A stretch of 59,139 bases of DNA from Streptomyces sp. ISL-87 (GCF_018614095.1 NZ_JAGGOY010000058.1:1-59139), one strand, 5' to 3'; numbered from the stretch's first letter, positions 1 through 9,416 are shown. Numbers and translations are program-made. The notes: generated from the letters alone by a model not told the origin.

Positions 1-160
1 CTCTTAACTTCGTGGCATTGGTCGATCATCTGCCGGTGGCAGTACGACTCCGGCCGGCCCGCCCGCCTGTCCAGCCACGCCAGGACCGGCGCATTCCACG
101 CGTGGCGCTTAGCCCCACGTGTTCCCACAACTCTTCAGAGACTGCCAAGATCTGGCCATT
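1..160 (-). pseudogene. Possible transposase N-terminal remnant at the left edge
   Basis: Two overlapping minus-strand frames read as pieces of an IS5-type transposase N-terminus. One gives SEELWEHVGL, like the 'LSDELWE' start of such enzymes, and a second frame gives AGRPESYCHRQMID, like their 'GGRPExxCHRxMlDA' segment. The two pieces are in different frames and the match is lost before the window edge, so this would be a frameshifted fragment. The reading is from memory of family motifs only. Nothing else is recognisable in the first 187 bases. Confidence 0.3.
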
Positions 161-187
161 CCAGCAGGTCAACGCAGGGATAAGGAA

Positions 188-224
188 GACGGCCGGAGCC
201 CCCGCACAGTAGGCTCCGGCCGTC
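188..224 (-). terminator. Terminator hairpin after the aldehyde dehydrogenase gene
   Basis: A 13 bp stem, GACGGCCGGAGCC paired with GGCTCCGGCCGTC, closes an 11-base loop. It lies 47 bases beyond the stop codon of the minus-strand aldehyde dehydrogenase and is followed on that strand by a short T/C-rich stretch. It probably ends transcription of the PucR-aldehyde dehydrogenase unit. Confidence 0.7.
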
Positions 225-270
225 GGTCTTTGGGCCGTACGAGATCAGCTGAAACTGATCAGATTCAGAT

Positions 271-1716
271 TCAGATGTCGAGGCCGGTCAGGACCAGCAC
301 TCGCTCGTACGTGTAGTCGTCCATCGCGTAGCGGACGCCCTCGCGGCCCACACCGGACTGCTTGACGCCGCCGTACGGCATCTGGTCGGCGCGGTAGGAC
401 GGCGCGTCGCCGACGATCACACCGCCGACCTCGAGCTCGCGGTGGGCGCGGAACGCGGTCTGGATGTTCCGCGTGAAGACGCCGGTCTGCAGGCCGAACT
501 TCGAGTCGTTGACGGCGGCGAAGGCCTCGTCGGTGTTCTCGACCCGCTGGAGGGTCAGGACCGGCCCGAAGACCTCCTCGGTGGAGAGCTTGACGCCCTC
601 GGGCACCTCGGCGACGACGGTGGGCTCGAAGGAGGCACCCTCGCGCTTGCCGCCCGTGAGCAGCTTGGCGCCAGCGGCCACGGCCTCGTCGACCCAGGCC
701 TCGACACGCTTGGCGGCGTCCTCGGAGACGAGGGGGCCGACGTCGGTGGCGGAGTCGGAGGGGTCACCGGTGACCTGGCCCTGGACCTTCGCGACGACCT
801 TCTCGACGAGGCGGTCGTAGACGGAGGCGTCGGCGATCACGCGCTGCACGGAGATGCAGGACTGGCCGGCCTGGTAGTTCGAGAAGGTCGCGATACGGGT
901 CGCGGCCCAGTCGAGGTCGGCCTCGGAGGACCAGTCGTCCAGGACGACGGCCGCGGCGTTGCCGCCGAGCTCCAGGGTGCAGTGCTTGTGGGGCACCGAC
1001 TGCTGGATGGCGTAGCCGACGGTGTCGGAACCGGTGAAGGAGATGACGGGCAGGCGCTCGTCCTTCACCAGGGCCGGCATCCGGTCGTTGGCGACCGGGA
1101 GGACGGACCAGGAACCGGCCGGCAGGTCGGTCTCGGCGAGCAGCTCGCCGAGAATCAGACCGGAGAGCGGGGTGGCCGGGGCCGGCTTCAGGATGATCGG
1201 CGCGCCGACGGCGATGGCGGGGGCCACCTTGTGGGCGCACAGGTTCAGCGGGAAGTTGAACGGCGCGATGCCGAGGACCGGTCCCTTGACGAAGCGGCGG
1301 ACCAGGGCCAGACGGCCGACGCCACCGGCGTCGGTGTCGAGGCGCTGGGCCTCTCCGCCGTTGAAGCGGCGGGCCTCTTCGGCGGCGAAGCGGAACACGG
1401 ACACCGCACGGCCGACCTCACCGCGGGCCCACTTGATGGGCTTGCCGTTCTCGGCGGAGATCAGCTGGGCGATCTCCTCGGTGCGCTCGACGAGCCGCTT
1501 GGACACGTGGTCCAGGGCGGCGGCCCGTACGTGGGCGGGGGTCGCGGAGAACTCCGCCGTCACGGCGTACGCCGCGGCCACGGCCTCTTCGACCTGCGCG
1601 TCGGTGGGCACGCTGACGGTGCCGACCGTTCGGCCGTCCCACGGGGAGTGGACGTCGAAGCTGTCCTCGCCGGTGGCCTGGCGGCCGGCGAGCCAGAAGG
1701 CGTGGGTGGAAGTCAT
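271..1716 (-). CDS. NAD(P)-dependent aldehyde dehydrogenase, probable succinate-semialdehyde dehydrogenase
   Basis: A complete aldehyde dehydrogenase of about 481 residues. Visible landmarks are the coenzyme-binding segment around PFNFPLNLCAHK, the general-base motif LELGGNAAAV and the catalytic cysteine in GQSCISVQRV. The ATG at 1716 (MTSTHAFW) is preferred over an in-frame start 16 codons earlier, which gives an atypical N-terminus. Downstream of a PucR-type regulator and close to gabT, its likely role is to oxidise succinic semialdehyde to succinate, the second step of GABA breakdown. The segment also resembles lactaldehyde and non-phosphorylating glyceraldehyde-3-phosphate dehydrogenases, so the substrate is inferred from context. 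Confidence is high for the family and moderate for the substrate. Confidence 0.88.
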   Translation of the reverse strand: MTSTHAFWLAGRQATGEDSFDVHSPWDGRTVGTVSVPTDAQVEEAVAAAYAVTAEFSATPAHVRAAALDHVSKRLVERTEEIAQLISAENGKPIKWARGEVGRAVSVFRFAAEEARRFNGGEAQRLDTDAGGVGRLALVRRFVKGPVLGIAPFNFPLNLCAHKVAPAIAVGAPIILKPAPATPLSGLILGELLAETDLPAGSWSVLPVANDRMPALVKDERLPVISFTGSDTVGYAIQQSVPHKHCTLELGGNAAAVVLDDWSSEADLDWAATRIATFSNYQAGQSCISVQRVIADASVYDRLVEKVVAKVQGQVTGDPSDSATDVGPLVSEDAAKRVEAWVDEAVAAGAKLLTGGKREGASFEPTVVAEVPEGVKLSTEEVFGPVLTLQRVENTDEAFAAVNDSKFGLQTGVFTRNIQTAFRAHRELEVGGVIVGDAPSYRADQMPYGGVKQSGVGREGVRYAMDDYTYERVLVLTGLDI

Positions 1717-1852
1717 GCGAATCCCGGCCCTTCGGATTGTGCGGTGGGTCCTTGTCCCCTCCACCGTAGGACTCCGTCGGCGATTCGGCGTTTGTCCGGG
1801 GTGGAGTACCTGCCATCCGGGCCGCGCCGGTTTGTCACTGTCGCGTTGGCCG

Positions 1853-1912
1853 GTCCCCGTACGTGTCCCCGTGCGTGTGCCTGTACGTATCCCTGTACGT
1901 GTCCCCGTACGC
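1853..1912. repeat. Five tandem 12-bp units between two genes
   Basis: Five consecutive 12-base units close to GTCCCCGTACGT fill the gap between the end of the PucR-type gene and the aldehyde dehydrogenase start. Units differ at one to four positions. Each carries a GTAC or GTGC core followed by GT or GC. A looser GTGCG-type continuation runs toward the PucR stop codon. Confidence 0.8.
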
Positions 1913-1941
1913 GCCTTCGGGTGCGCCTGCGGGTGCGCTCG

Positions 1942-3522
1942 CTACGCCGGGGCGGTCGTGGCCTTCAGGGCGAGCCACAGCTCCATGCGGACGTCCGGGT
2001 CGTCGAGGGAGCGGCCGAGGATCTCCTCGACCCGCTTCATGCGGTAGCGCAGCGTGTGCCGGTGTACGCCGAGATCGGCGGCCGCCGCGTCCCACTGGCC
2101 GTGGCGGGAGAGCCAGGCCTGGAGCGAGGCCACCAGGTCGCCGCGGCCGGTCGCGTCGTGCTCCCGCAGGGCTCGCAGCGTGCCGTCCGCGAAGGCCTTG
2201 ACCGCGTCGTCCGCGAGCAGCGGCAGCACCGAGCCCGCCGCGAGGTCCTCGTGTTCCACCAGCGGCCGCCCCCGGCGCCGGGCCACGGCCAGGGCCTGGT
2301 CGGCCTGCTTGAAGGCGGCCGCCACTGTGGCCGGGCCGGCGGCCGCGGACAGGCCGATCACCAGCTCGTCCGGCTCCGGCCCGGTGGCCTCCCGCCCGCG
2401 CCGCGACTCCAGTGCCTCCGCGTGTTCCGCGCAGGCCTGTACGGCGGAACCCGCGTCGGTGGCCAGCACCACCAGCCGTCCCGCCTCCGGCACCACCAGC
2501 AACGTCTCCCCGGTACGGGCCGCCGCCGACTCCACCGCGTCGGCCAGCAGCGCCAGCCCCTCCGGCTGGGCCGTCCCCGGCAGCGCCGGCTCGGCCACGA
2601 TGATCCGGAACGGCGCCTCCAGCAGGGCCCCGTACAGGTCCCCGGCCACGGCGCGGGCGTGCTCGGCCTCCCCGGCCAGCAGCATCCGGAGCACCGCCGC
2701 ACCGAGCCGGGACTCCGCGTCGTGCAGGGACCGCGACCGCTCGGTGGTCAGGGTCAGCAGTGCGACGGCGGAGTGCACGGCGTACCGCTCGGCCGTGCCC
2801 AGCGGGGCGCCCGTACCCACGGCCAGCGCTCCGCGCGCCCTGCGCCCCGTCCCCAGCGACTGCAACTCGACCCGGTCCTCGGAACCACCCACCACCGCGC
2901 TCGCCGGCGCGGGCCGCTCCCGCAGCCGCTCCACGTCGGGGGTCAGCCGGGCGGCGCGCCGCGCGGCCCAGTCCGGGGCGGCCGCGACCACGGCGCCCGA
3001 GGTGTCGTAGAGGGCCGCCCAGCCGTGCACATGGGCCGCCAGCCTCGCCAGCAGCTCGGCGGGCCCGTCGGCGGACAACGCGGCGCGGGTCAGCTCCCGC
3101 TGCGCCTCGAAGCCGGCGGTGACCGCCCGGTACTGGTCCGCCGCGAGCGCCGCCGAGACGGCCTTGCTGATGGCCAGGAACGGAGTCCGCCGCGGCACCT
3201 CCAGCAGCGGCAGGTCCTCCGCCCGCGCGGCCTCGACGAGCGCCTCCGGGATCGCCTCGTAGTTGACCCCGACCGCGAACCCGAGCCCCACGACCCCGGC
3301 CGCGGCGAGGCGCCGAACGTACCGGCGCATCTCCTCGGGGTCCTCCGCGTCCAGCTTCATCGCGGTGACCAGCAGCAGCTCACCGCCCTCCATGTAGGGG
3401 ACGGGGTCGGCGAGCTCACTGACGTGGGCCCAGCGCACGGGCGTGTCCAGGCGGCTCTCCCCCGCCCGGACGCTGAGTTTGAGCGCCGAGTGCTGGACGA
3501 GTGAGGCGAGGGTGAGCGGCAT
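1942..3522 (-). CDS. PucR-family transcriptional regulator
   Basis: A 526-residue regulator with the PucR architecture. The N-terminal ligand-sensing domain (about residues 5-125) has the typical ELLLVTAMKL and GVVGLGFAVG segments. A middle region follows, and a C-terminal helix-turn-helix of the PucR/CdaR type ends in HRHTLRYRMKRVEEILG (about 485-505). Family members control purine, proline or GABA catabolic genes. Here it stands between a predicted succinate-semialdehyde dehydrogenase and, beyond one gene, gabT, so control of GABA use is likely. It is transcribed toward the aldehyde dehydrogenase across a 225-base gap holding a 12-bp tandem repeat. The ATG at 3522 begins the conserved MPLTLASLV segment. 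Confidence 0.9.
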   Translation of the reverse strand: MPLTLASLVQHSALKLSVRAGESRLDTPVRWAHVSELADPVPYMEGGELLLVTAMKLDAEDPEEMRRYVRRLAAAGVVGLGFAVGVNYEAIPEALVEAARAEDLPLLEVPRRTPFLAISKAVSAALAADQYRAVTAGFEAQRELTRAALSADGPAELLARLAAHVHGWAALYDTSGAVVAAAPDWAARRAARLTPDVERLRERPAPASAVVGGSEDRVELQSLGTGRRARGALAVGTGAPLGTAERYAVHSAVALLTLTTERSRSLHDAESRLGAAVLRMLLAGEAEHARAVAGDLYGALLEAPFRIIVAEPALPGTAQPEGLALLADAVESAAARTGETLLVVPEAGRLVVLATDAGSAVQACAEHAEALESRRGREATGPEPDELVIGLSAAAGPATVAAAFKQADQALAVARRRGRPLVEHEDLAAGSVLPLLADDAVKAFADGTLRALREHDATGRGDLVASLQAWLSRHGQWDAAAADLGVHRHTLRYRMKRVEEILGRSLDDPDVRMELWLALKATTAPA

Positions 3523-3641
3523 CGGATACCAGAGGCCTTAGCAGGAGGGGGAACGCGAGGATCCGCGCGGGGAGGGCGAGGGCAATTTCGCCGTGTCGTA
3601 CGAACGACTCCCCTCGATTCTGCCACCTCGTACGGGTTCGC

Positions 3642-6014
3642 TCAGCCTGTTCCGGCCAACCGCACCAGAAGCGGAGCAGCCCGTTCCCCTCGTACCGACG
3701 TCAGCGACAGCACCGCGTACCCGGGCGGCACGGCGTGCGCCAGCTCGGACGCCGACCACCGCTCCCGTTCCACCTGCCGCACGGTCACCGCGTCCGTGGT
3801 CACGGCCTTGCCGGTGACCAGCTTGCGGAAGGCGTGGATGGCCCGGGTCAGCGGCTGGTCTGCGAAAACGGTACGGCTGGTGACGTCCCGCGCCTCCACC
3901 CATTCAGTGCCCCAGGCCTCGGCGAAGCGCTTGCCGTCCCAGGTGGTGACCCCGGAGAAGGCCATCCGGCAACCGACGGCGCCGAGCAGCGGGGTGCGCA
4001 GCGGCTCCGGTGCGTCGTCCAGTGTCCGCAGCGTCAGCAGTACCCCGGCGTTCGCCGAGCGCAGCCGCTGTACGCCGCGCACGGTCTCCGGGGTCAGCGT
4101 GTGCGAGGCGTCGTCGAAGGCGAGGAAGGCGAAGAGCGAACGGTCGGTGCGGGCCGCGGCGGAGGCGTTGAACTGGGCGAGCAGCAGCCTGGCCAGCATC
4201 CGGGAGGCGTCGGCGTGCCCGCGCTCGGGGAGGTCGATGCGGACGCGGAGCGGGTGTTCCAAGGCGCGCAGCGAGAACGGCCGCCCCTGCCCGGTGGTGT
4301 CGAAGAATCCAGCGAAGGCGGGCCGGTCGAGCAGCGCCAGCCGGTCGGCAAGGGCCGGGCCCGGGTCGCCGGGGGCGCCGTGCTGCCGCTCGCGGGCGTC
4401 GAGTTCGCGGATCATCGCCGATTGCCCGTCGTTCTCCAAGGCGGTACGCAGCTCACCCAGGGCCACGGGCATCTGCTCGAGCAGCTCTCGCAGCTCGGCC
4501 ACGGCCGGGAAACGCCCGTACGCCGCCCGGAACGGCCCGAGCAGCTGGGCGAGAGCGGTCGCGGAGCGGCGGACGTCAATGCCGGAGATGTCCCCGATGA
4601 ACGCGTCGGCGAGGAGGGTGGCCGCCTCGTCGGGGTCGGTGGTACCGCCGTAGAGGTCGAGGTCGTAGACAGACTCGGGGTCACCAACGCGCACCACGAC
4701 GTCGTACGCGGCGTCGGGTCCGAGCTGGGACCCGGCCGATCCGACAGCGATGACGGCGGCCTGCCCGGCCAGTGCCTGGAGGGCCAGCGACTCGACGACG
4801 GGCCGTACGAGCCGGGCGGACTTGCCGGCGCCGGACGGGCCGACGGCGAGCAGCGATGTCCCGAGCACGTCGGGATCGAGCGCGAGGCGGGTCCCGCGCC
4901 TGGCGTACGGATTGCGCTCGCTGTCGTCCACCGTCCCGAGCAGCACCTGCCGGGCCAGCAGGTCATGCCGCGCGGCCCGCACGGGCAGGTCCCGCGCCCC
5001 GGACGGGTGCACACACGCCCCTGCGCCCTTGTCCCGCACGGCATCGGCGAAGGCCCGCATCCGCGAGGGATCCACCTGCACGGTCTCCCACGCCCGCCGG
5101 ATGCGGGCATAGTCCACGTCGTTCATCCGCCCAGACCCCACCTCGCCCCCGAGCTGGTCGGCGACCTCCCCCATCCCTGCGGCCCTCACCTGCGGCCAGG
5201 CGGCGGGGTCGTCGGGAGAGCCGGGTGCGATGCGGGGCTGCCGGTGGTCCTGCTCCCTGCGTACCCCGCGGTCGGAAACAGTGGCGCGTCGGTGCAGGCC
5301 AAGCCAGAGGAAGACCAGGACGACGGCCGCATACTCGACGGTGGCCGCGCCGGTCACGAGGGACATCGCACGCTCCCTGCCTGCGCCCTCCAGCGGCAGC
5401 AGGGAGTTGACGAAGCTTCGCAGCGGCACCGCGTCTCGGGATACGAGCGCGAGGGTGACCAAGGCCCCGACCACTGCCAGAACCGCTTGGAGCAGTCGGC
5501 TCCGTGCGACGACCAGGCGCCGCCAAGCAGCTCTCCAGTTGCCGAGTCGGCCGAACCCGTAGAGCAGGCCGGCGACGACGAGCAATTCATACAGCTGCCG
5601 GGCGACATCACCGGCCGTCCCCAGCATCGGGTCCCGACCGAGCGGCGGCCACCAGTCGCTCGGGGTGACCAACCGAGGCGGGACCCGCCAGTACGGAATG
5701 TAATTGTTTCGCAGGAGCGACCAGACGAGTACGCAGGCGAGCAGCGAGATGACGGCGCCGCTGAGCAGGGCTCGCTCCGGGGTGACCGCCGGCTCTTCCT
5801 CTGCGCGGGGGAGATGTCCGGGACGCCATACTCCCGGTTCCGCAGTGGGCCTCGGCACTCGCAGCCAATCGGCGAGGGTCGGCCCACCGGTCGGGGCGTG
5901 CGCGGGCTTCGGGGGGAGTCCGTGTGGTTCCCCGACCGGCCGGGGGACGTGCCCGGTGCGCGGCGACCGCCTCTCGTGCGTGCCGTGCATACCCTGCGTG
6001 CCCTCGGTGTCCAT
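3642..6014 (-). CDS. Membrane-anchored ATP-binding protein related to conjugation/type IV coupling proteins
   Basis: About 790 residues. The N-terminal 80 residues are Pro/Arg-rich and probably disordered. Three hydrophobic segments follow between about 85 and 250, then a large soluble ATPase region. A Walker A motif GPSGAGKSA sits near residue 405, and an acidic Walker B-like segment LFAFLAFDDAS lies near 645. Such proteins resemble VirD4/TraD-like or TraG-like ATPases but are also encoded as stand-alone chromosomal genes in streptomycetes, with unknown role. No other transfer genes are nearby. It lies between the PucR gene and gabT, divergent from gabT. The start is uncertain: a second methionine eight codons on (MHGTHERR) is equally possible. 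Confidence 0.7.
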   Translation of the reverse strand: MDTEGTQGMHGTHERRSPRTGHVPRPVGEPHGLPPKPAHAPTGGPTLADWLRVPRPTAEPGVWRPGHLPRAEEEPAVTPERALLSGAVISLLACVLVWSLLRNNYIPYWRVPPRLVTPSDWWPPLGRDPMLGTAGDVARQLYELLVVAGLLYGFGRLGNWRAAWRRLVVARSRLLQAVLAVVGALVTLALVSRDAVPLRSFVNSLLPLEGAGRERAMSLVTGAATVEYAAVVLVFLWLGLHRRATVSDRGVRREQDHRQPRIAPGSPDDPAAWPQVRAAGMGEVADQLGGEVGSGRMNDVDYARIRRAWETVQVDPSRMRAFADAVRDKGAGACVHPSGARDLPVRAARHDLLARQVLLGTVDDSERNPYARRGTRLALDPDVLGTSLLAVGPSGAGKSARLVRPVVESLALQALAGQAAVIAVGSAGSQLGPDAAYDVVVRVGDPESVYDLDLYGGTTDPDEAATLLADAFIGDISGIDVRRSATALAQLLGPFRAAYGRFPAVAELRELLEQMPVALGELRTALENDGQSAMIRELDARERQHGAPGDPGPALADRLALLDRPAFAGFFDTTGQGRPFSLRALEHPLRVRIDLPERGHADASRMLARLLLAQFNASAAARTDRSLFAFLAFDDASHTLTPETVRGVQRLRSANAGVLLTLRTLDDAPEPLRTPLLGAVGCRMAFSGVTTWDGKRFAEAWGTEWVEARDVTSRTVFADQPLTRAIHAFRKLVTGKAVTTDAVTVRQVERERWSASELAHAVPPGYAVLSLTSVRGERAAPLLVRLAGTG

Positions 6015-6251
6015 GAACCCCTGCCCCCTGCCCGTGCCATGCCCCTGCGGCGCTCAATCTAGTGCCCGGCCAGGGCTCTGGGCCCGTACCCCGCCATGAT
6101 CCACAAGACACACCCCCACCCCCTCCTATGGCCGTCACGGACAAGGACACGCGGGCACCACTCCCGAACGGAGCATGCAGTACCCCGTCCCCCGGGCCTA
6201 GCCTGCGGACAAAGACACAAGTGCGTCCGAAAACACCCCCAGGAGCCCCCT

Positions 6252-7586
6252 ATGACCGCTGTCCCGCAGGAGCGCCGCATCGTCACCGCGATCCCCGGCC
6301 CCAAGTCGCAGGAGCTGCAGGCCCGCCGCCTCGAGACGGTGGCCGGCGGCGTGGGCTCCGTGCTCCCCGTCTTCACGGCCCGCGCGGGCGGCGGCATCAT
6401 CGAGGACGTCGACGGCAACCGCCTCATCGACTTCGGTTCCGGCATCGCCGTGACCTCCGTCGGCGCCTCCGCCGAGGCCGTCGTGCGCCGCGCCTCCGCG
6501 CAGCTCGCCGACTTCACCCACACCTGTTTCATGGTCACGCCGTACGAGGGCTACGTCGAGGTCTGCGAGGCCCTCGCCGAGCTGACCCCGGGTGACCACG
6601 CCAAGAAGTCGGCCCTGTTCAACTCCGGCGCCGAGGCCGTCGAGAACGCCGTCAAGATCGCCCGTTCGTACACCAAGCGCCAGGCCGTCGTCGTCTTCGA
6701 CCACGGCTACCACGGCCGTACGAACCTCACGATGGCCCTGACCTCGAAGAACATGCCCTACAAGCAGGGCTTCGGGCCGTTCGCCCCCGAGGTCTACCGC
6801 GTCCCGGTCGCCTACGGCTACCGCTGGCCCACCGGTGCCGAGAACTGCGGCCCCGAGGCCGCCGCCCAGGCGATCGACCAGATCAGCAAGCAGATCGGCG
6901 CCGACAACGTCGCCGCGATCATCATCGAGCCGGTCCTCGGCGAGGGCGGCTTCATCGAGCCGGCCAAGGGCTTCCTGCCGGCCATCGTGAAGTTCGCCAA
7001 CGACAACGGCATCGTCTTCGTCGCCGACGAGATCCAGTCCGGCTTCTGCCGCACCGGCCAGTGGTTCGCGTGCGAGGACGAGGGCATCGTCCCCGACCTG
7101 ATCACCACCGCCAAGGGCATCGCGGGCGGTCTGCCGCTCGCCGCCGTGACCGGCCGCGCCGAGATCATGGACTCCGCTCACGCGGGTGGCCTGGGCGGCA
7201 CCTACGGCGGCAACCCGGTGGCGTGCGCCGGTGCGCTCGGCTCCATCGAGACCATGAAGGAGCTCGACCTCAACGCCGCGGCGAAGAAGATCGAGTCCCT
7301 CATGAAGGCCCGCCTGACGGCCATGCAGGAGAAGTACGAGATCATCGGCGACATCCGCGGCCGCGGCGCCATGATCGCGATCGAGCTCGTCAAGGACCCG
7401 GTCTCCAAGACCCCGTTCCCGGAGGCGGCCGGCGCGCTCGCCAAGGCCTGCCACGCCGAGGGCCTGCTCGTCCTCACCTGCGGTACGTACGGCAACGTGC
7501 TCCGCTTCCTCCCGCCGATCGTCATCGGCGAGGACCTGCTGAACGAGGGCCTGGACATCATCGAGGCCGCGTTCGCGGGCATCTGA
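6252..7586 (+). CDS. gabT: 4-aminobutyrate aminotransferase
   Basis: A 444-residue class III PLP-dependent aminotransferase that moves the amino group of GABA to 2-oxoglutarate, giving succinic semialdehyde and glutamate. Visible landmarks are NSGAEAVENAVKIAR, the aromatic HGYHGRT segment, VADEIQSGFCRTG, and the Schiff-base lysine in TTAKGIAGGLPLAA near residue 285. The ATG at 6252 follows AGGAG with suitable spacing; an upstream in-frame ATG at 6096 would add an atypical low-quality extension. It is divergent from the membrane ATPase, with a 237-base gap that should hold promoters for both. The nearby PucR regulator and aldehyde dehydrogenase support the GABA assignment. Confidence 0.93.
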   Translation: MTAVPQERRIVTAIPGPKSQELQARRLETVAGGVGSVLPVFTARAGGGIIEDVDGNRLIDFGSGIAVTSVGASAEAVVRRASAQLADFTHTCFMVTPYEGYVEVCEALAELTPGDHAKKSALFNSGAEAVENAVKIARSYTKRQAVVVFDHGYHGRTNLTMALTSKNMPYKQGFGPFAPEVYRVPVAYGYRWPTGAENCGPEAAAQAIDQISKQIGADNVAAIIIEPVLGEGGFIEPAKGFLPAIVKFANDNGIVFVADEIQSGFCRTGQWFACEDEGIVPDLITTAKGIAGGLPLAAVTGRAEIMDSAHAGGLGGTYGGNPVACAGALGSIETMKELDLNAAAKKIESLMKARLTAMQEKYEIIGDIRGRGAMIAIELVKDPVSKTPFPEAAGALAKACHAEGLLVLTCGTYGNVLRFLPPIVIGEDLLNEGLDIIEAAFAGI

Positions 7587-7767
7587 GCCAGCGTCGGAGC
7601 GGGCGTCTCAGCGGGCGCCCGAGCGGGCGTATGCGCGAACATCCGAACATGGTGTCCAATCCCTACCGGCGGTAACGGTCGGGCACTGTGAAGAAGGTGT
7701 GGGGGGCCGATGGCGGGAGCGCGTTCCTGCTGTCGGTCCCCCTTTTGCTGGCGTACGGTTTCTGCAG

Positions 7768-8541
7768 ATGAGTGAGACACCCCGTCTCCGGGCAACCGAG
7801 GGCGACACCAGTACCGGGCTTCCCCAGCGTCGTACTGGGCATGCGTTCGCGCACACTCCTCACCGATCGGACGGCCGTACGCCCCAAACCCCCCGGGGCG
7901 CACGGCAACCCGATCCGGGCGGCCGTCCCGGAACCATCCCCCCTGTTCCGGGACGGCCGGCCATCCTCTCCTCCGCCGCCGCTCTGGTCGGCCTGGCGCT
8001 GATCACCTGGCAGGTCCTCAGTTCGGGCCCCTTGCTGTCCCCGGACGTGCGCCTCAGCCGCGCGGTCGTCCGTACCGTTCCCGACGCGGTCACCGAACGC
8101 CTCGCCGACCTCGGCAACATCCCGGTCGCCGTCCCGGTCCTGGCCCTCGCGATGGCGTACTCCGCCTGGCGCTCCCGGCGTTGGGCTCCCGCCCTGACGG
8201 CCGGCCTCGCGATGGCGCTGGTTCCCGCGCTGATCGTCCCGCTGAAGGAATGGACCGCCCGCCCGGGCCCGCTGGAGCCCTGGGCCGCCGGGTACTACCC
8301 ATCGGGCCACACAGCCACCTCGGCCGTCGCGTACATCGGCGCGGCCCTGCTCATCGGCCCGTACACCCGCCGCCCGTGGCCGATGGCCGCCGCCCTCGCT
8401 CTCACCGGGGCGACAGCGGTCGGCCTGATCCTGCGCGGCTTCCACTGGCCCCTGGACGTGCTGGCCAGCTGCTTCCTGTGCGTGCCGCTACTGCTGACCG
8501 TACGTCGGGCCTCGCCACGCGTTGTCAGACCCCCCGCCTAG
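7768..8541 (+). CDS. PAP2-family membrane phosphatase
   Basis: About 257 residues with a basic, Pro-rich N-terminus and five to six hydrophobic segments. All three PAP2 signature blocks are present in order: K-x6-RP in KEWTARPGP, PSGHT, and R-x-x-H-x3-D in RGFHWPLD. It probably dephosphorylates a lipid phosphate such as phosphatidate or undecaprenyl pyrophosphate at the membrane. The ATG at 7768 is preferred over an in-frame start 23 codons earlier because the extra segment has no hydrophobic or conserved character. It converges on the chitinase remnant. The family is clear; the substrate is not. Confidence 0.85.
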   Translation: MSETPRLRATEGDTSTGLPQRRTGHAFAHTPHRSDGRTPQTPRGARQPDPGGRPGTIPPVPGRPAILSSAAALVGLALITWQVLSSGPLLSPDVRLSRAVVRTVPDAVTERLADLGNIPVAVPVLALAMAYSAWRSRRWAPALTAGLAMALVPALIVPLKEWTARPGPLEPWAAGYYPSGHTATSAVAYIGAALLIGPYTRRPWPMAAALALTGATAVGLILRGFHWPLDVLASCFLCVPLLLTVRRASPRVVRPPA

Positions 8542-8576
8542 AGTGACGCCGATCTCGAACCGGGACACGACACCCC

Positions 8577-9275
8577 CTAGCAGAAGTAGGCGTCGAAGTT
8601 CCTGGAGAACTCCCAGCCGCCGAAGCGGTCCCAGTTGACCGACCACGTCATCAGGCCGCGCAGGGCGGGCCAGGCGCCGTGGGGCTGGTAGGGGCCGCAG
8701 CCGGTGTTCTTCGTCAGGCAGTCCAGGGCCTTGTTCACCTCGGCGGGCGGGGTGTGGCCGTTGCCCGCGTTGACCGTGGCCGGGAGGCCGATCGCCACCT
8801 GGTCCGGGCGCAGCGGCGGGAAGACCCGTGCGGTGTTGCCCGCGACCGGGAATCCGGTGAGCAGCATGTCGGTCATGACGATGTGGAAGTCGGCGCCGCC
8901 CATGGAGTGGTACTGGTTGTCGAGGCCCATGATCGAGCCCGAGTTGTAGTCCTGGACGTGGAGCAGGGTGAGGTCGTCGCGCAGGGCGTGGATGACCGGG
9001 AGGTACGCGCCGGCGCGCGGGTCCTGGCCGCCCCAGGGGCCGGAGCCGTAGTACTGGTAGCCCAGTTGGACGAAGAAGGTCTCCGGGGCCATGGTCAGGA
9101 GGAAGTCCGGGCCGTACTTGGCCTTGAGGGTTTTCACGGCGGAGATCAGGTGCCGGCCGGCGGACAGCAGGGAGACCCCCAGGGGGTTGCGCTCCCACTC
9201 CCACCGGCAGGCGTCGGGATCCGGCGCCACCGACACCAGCCAGTCCACCGCCGTCTTGAACTCCGAGCCCCGCAT
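8577..9275 (-). pseudogene. Truncated GH18 chitinase, C-terminal part only
   Basis: About 232 residues match the second half of a Streptomyces family 18 chitinase: FLLTMAPETFFVQ, LHVQDYNSGS, the Rossmann-like RPDQVAIGLPAT segment and the terminal GLMTWSVNWDR strand. The family's catalytic DxxDxDxE motif and the preceding barrel strands, which should lie just upstream of SAGRHLISAVKTLKAKYG, are absent. There is no secretion signal, and only about 170 bases separate it from the next gene. It should therefore be inactive as a chitinase. The N-terminal stretch (FKTAVDWLVSVAPDPDACRW) is probably degenerate sequence. An alternative is a sequencing or assembly deletion. Confidence 0.7.
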
Positions 9276-9416
9276 CGCCCGGCCTCCGTTCCCTGTACCT
9301 AGGTGAAGGGTTCTCACCTGGGGAGGGCGGGGCCGGGCACGGGTGTGACGCGGGTTTCGTGGCTCCGTGGTGGTGAACCGGCTCGCGGGAGGTGACGCGG
9401 CGCGCGCCGGGCGCGC

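Noticed and set aside
442..3504. A plus-strand open frame of about 1,000 codons
   Set aside because: It is antisense to the aldehyde dehydrogenase and PucR genes, which carry recognisable motifs. Long antisense frames are normal in GC-rich DNA because of third-codon bias. The same applies to long frames opposite the transporter and polyamine genes.
6096..6251. An N-terminal extension of gabT starting at 6096
   Set aside because: The extension lacks conserved residues, and the ATG at 6252 has AGGAG upstream and begins the conserved N-terminus.
7594..7632. Tandem GAGCGGGCGT-like units after gabT as a terminator
   Set aside because: The units are short and imperfect and do not form a convincing stem. 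No terminator is claimed there.
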